DNA of 6,384 nt from Pseudomonas sp. (GTDB lineage Bacteria > Pseudomonadota > Gammaproteobacteria > Pseudomonadales > Pseudomonadaceae), in contig SKFV01000282.1 in NCBI GenBank assembly GCA_007117785.1, positions 1 to 6,384 of the forward strand, in the 5' to 3' direction. Both the position numbers and the translations under genes were made by a program. Below are positions 5,939 through 6,384 of this stretch, piece by piece. How positions within the stretch are numbered: position 1 is the first letter of the stretch; each line of letters begins with the position of its first letter. The notes under the pieces are model-generated. The model saw only the letters and a program-made list of their open reading frames with translations. It had not been told where the DNA came from and made no database searches.

Positions 5939-6384
5939 TTACTGAACTTCGCTGGCATCCACCAACCGCAATTCCTTGGGCATACTGAAGACGATATTCT
6001 CTTCCCGCCCAGCTAACTCTTCCGCGCCGATAGCACCCCAGCTGTGCAAATGCTGGATCACTTCGCGCACCAGCACATCCGGCGCAGAGGCACCGGCGGT
6101 GACGCCGATAGTATTCACGCCCTGCAACCAGTCACGCTGGATCTCAGCGGCACCATCAATCAGATAGGCCGGCGTACCCATGCGCTCGGACAGCTCACGC
6201 AAACGGTTGGAATTGGAACTGTTCGGGCTACCCACCACCAGCACCAGATCACAATCGGCCGCAAGTTGCTTGACCGCATCCTGACGGTTCTGGGTGGCGT
6301 AGCAGATATCATCCTTGCGTGGCCCGTTGATCGACGGAAAGCGCGCGCGCAGGGCATCAATTACCCGTGCTGTATCATCCATCA
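5939..6384 (-). CDS. ispH: 4-hydroxy-3-methylbut-2-enyl diphosphate reductase IspH (partial, N-terminus off the right edge)
   Basis: IspH (LytB) is the cytoplasmic 4Fe-4S enzyme that reduces HMBPP to IPP and DMAPP in the last step of the MEP isoprenoid pathway. The window holds about the last 148 residues of a protein usually about 315 long. Counting from the in-frame Met at 6382 (an internal residue), C27 in RKDDICYAT is the third cluster cysteine (C197 in E. coli). S55, S56 and N57 in GSPNSSNSNRL and S99 in TAGASAPD match the substrate-binding residues S225, S226, N227 and S269. The C-terminus REENIVFSMPKELRLVDASEVQ is typical. The first two cluster cysteines lie beyond the edge. The gene converges on umuC across 98 bp. 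The family assignment is secure. Confidence 0.97.
   Translation of the reverse strand, partial: MDDTARVIDALRARFPSINGPRKDDICYATQNRQDAVKQLAADCDLVLVVGSPNSSNSNRLRELSERMGTPAYLIDGAAEIQRDWLQGVNTIGVTAGASAPDVLVREVIQHLHSWGAIGAEELAGREENIVFSMPKELRLVDASEVQ

Overview
The window looks like a chromosomal segment of a gammaproteobacterium from the Pseudomonas / Halopseudomonas group. The reasons are the residue-level similarity of MotA, Psd, UmuD, UmuC and IspH to their enterobacterial and pseudomonad counterparts, the Azotobacter-type rhodanese active-site loop, and the gene order motA <- | -> HDOD protein -> rhodanese -> psd, which I recall from Pseudomonas genomes. The genus is an inference. The DNA is moderately GC-rich and almost fully coding, with no insertion sequence, tRNA, rRNA or CRISPR array that I can see.

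Layout. Positions 1-632 (minus) hold the first 210 codons of motA, the flagellar stator protein, which runs off the left edge. A 126-bp divergent spacer (633-758) contains an imperfect hairpin. Reading right are three tightly packed genes: an HDOD-like protein with a probable C-terminal GAF-like domain (759-2369), a tandem-domain thiosulfate:cyanide sulfurtransferase rhdA (2384-3190) and phosphatidylserine decarboxylase psd (3200-4060). Their gaps are 14 and 9 bp, so they are probably co-transcribed. A 70-bp spacer then carries a promoter and a near-perfect LexA (SOS) box. These drive umuD (4131-4562) and umuC (4569-5840), the two components of DNA polymerase V. After a 98-bp convergent spacer, the right end (5939-6384, minus) is the C-terminal half of ispH, the last enzyme of the MEP isoprenoid pathway.

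How the genes work together. UmuD and UmuC form a self-contained SOS-induced mutagenic translesion synthesis cassette. On DNA damage, RecA should relieve LexA repression and promote UmuD self-cleavage, and UmuD'2C then copies damaged DNA. The rhodanese-psd pair shares a transcription unit, but no biochemical link can be read from the sequence. The HDOD protein is divergent from motA, so a role in signalling or motility is possible but unproven. All intact genes have their catalytic residues.

I found no convincing undescribed system. The most notable points are the strong SOS operator over the umuDC promoter, the variant UmuD cleavage site, the degenerate HDOD protein beside motA, and the placement of umuDC between psd and ispH.
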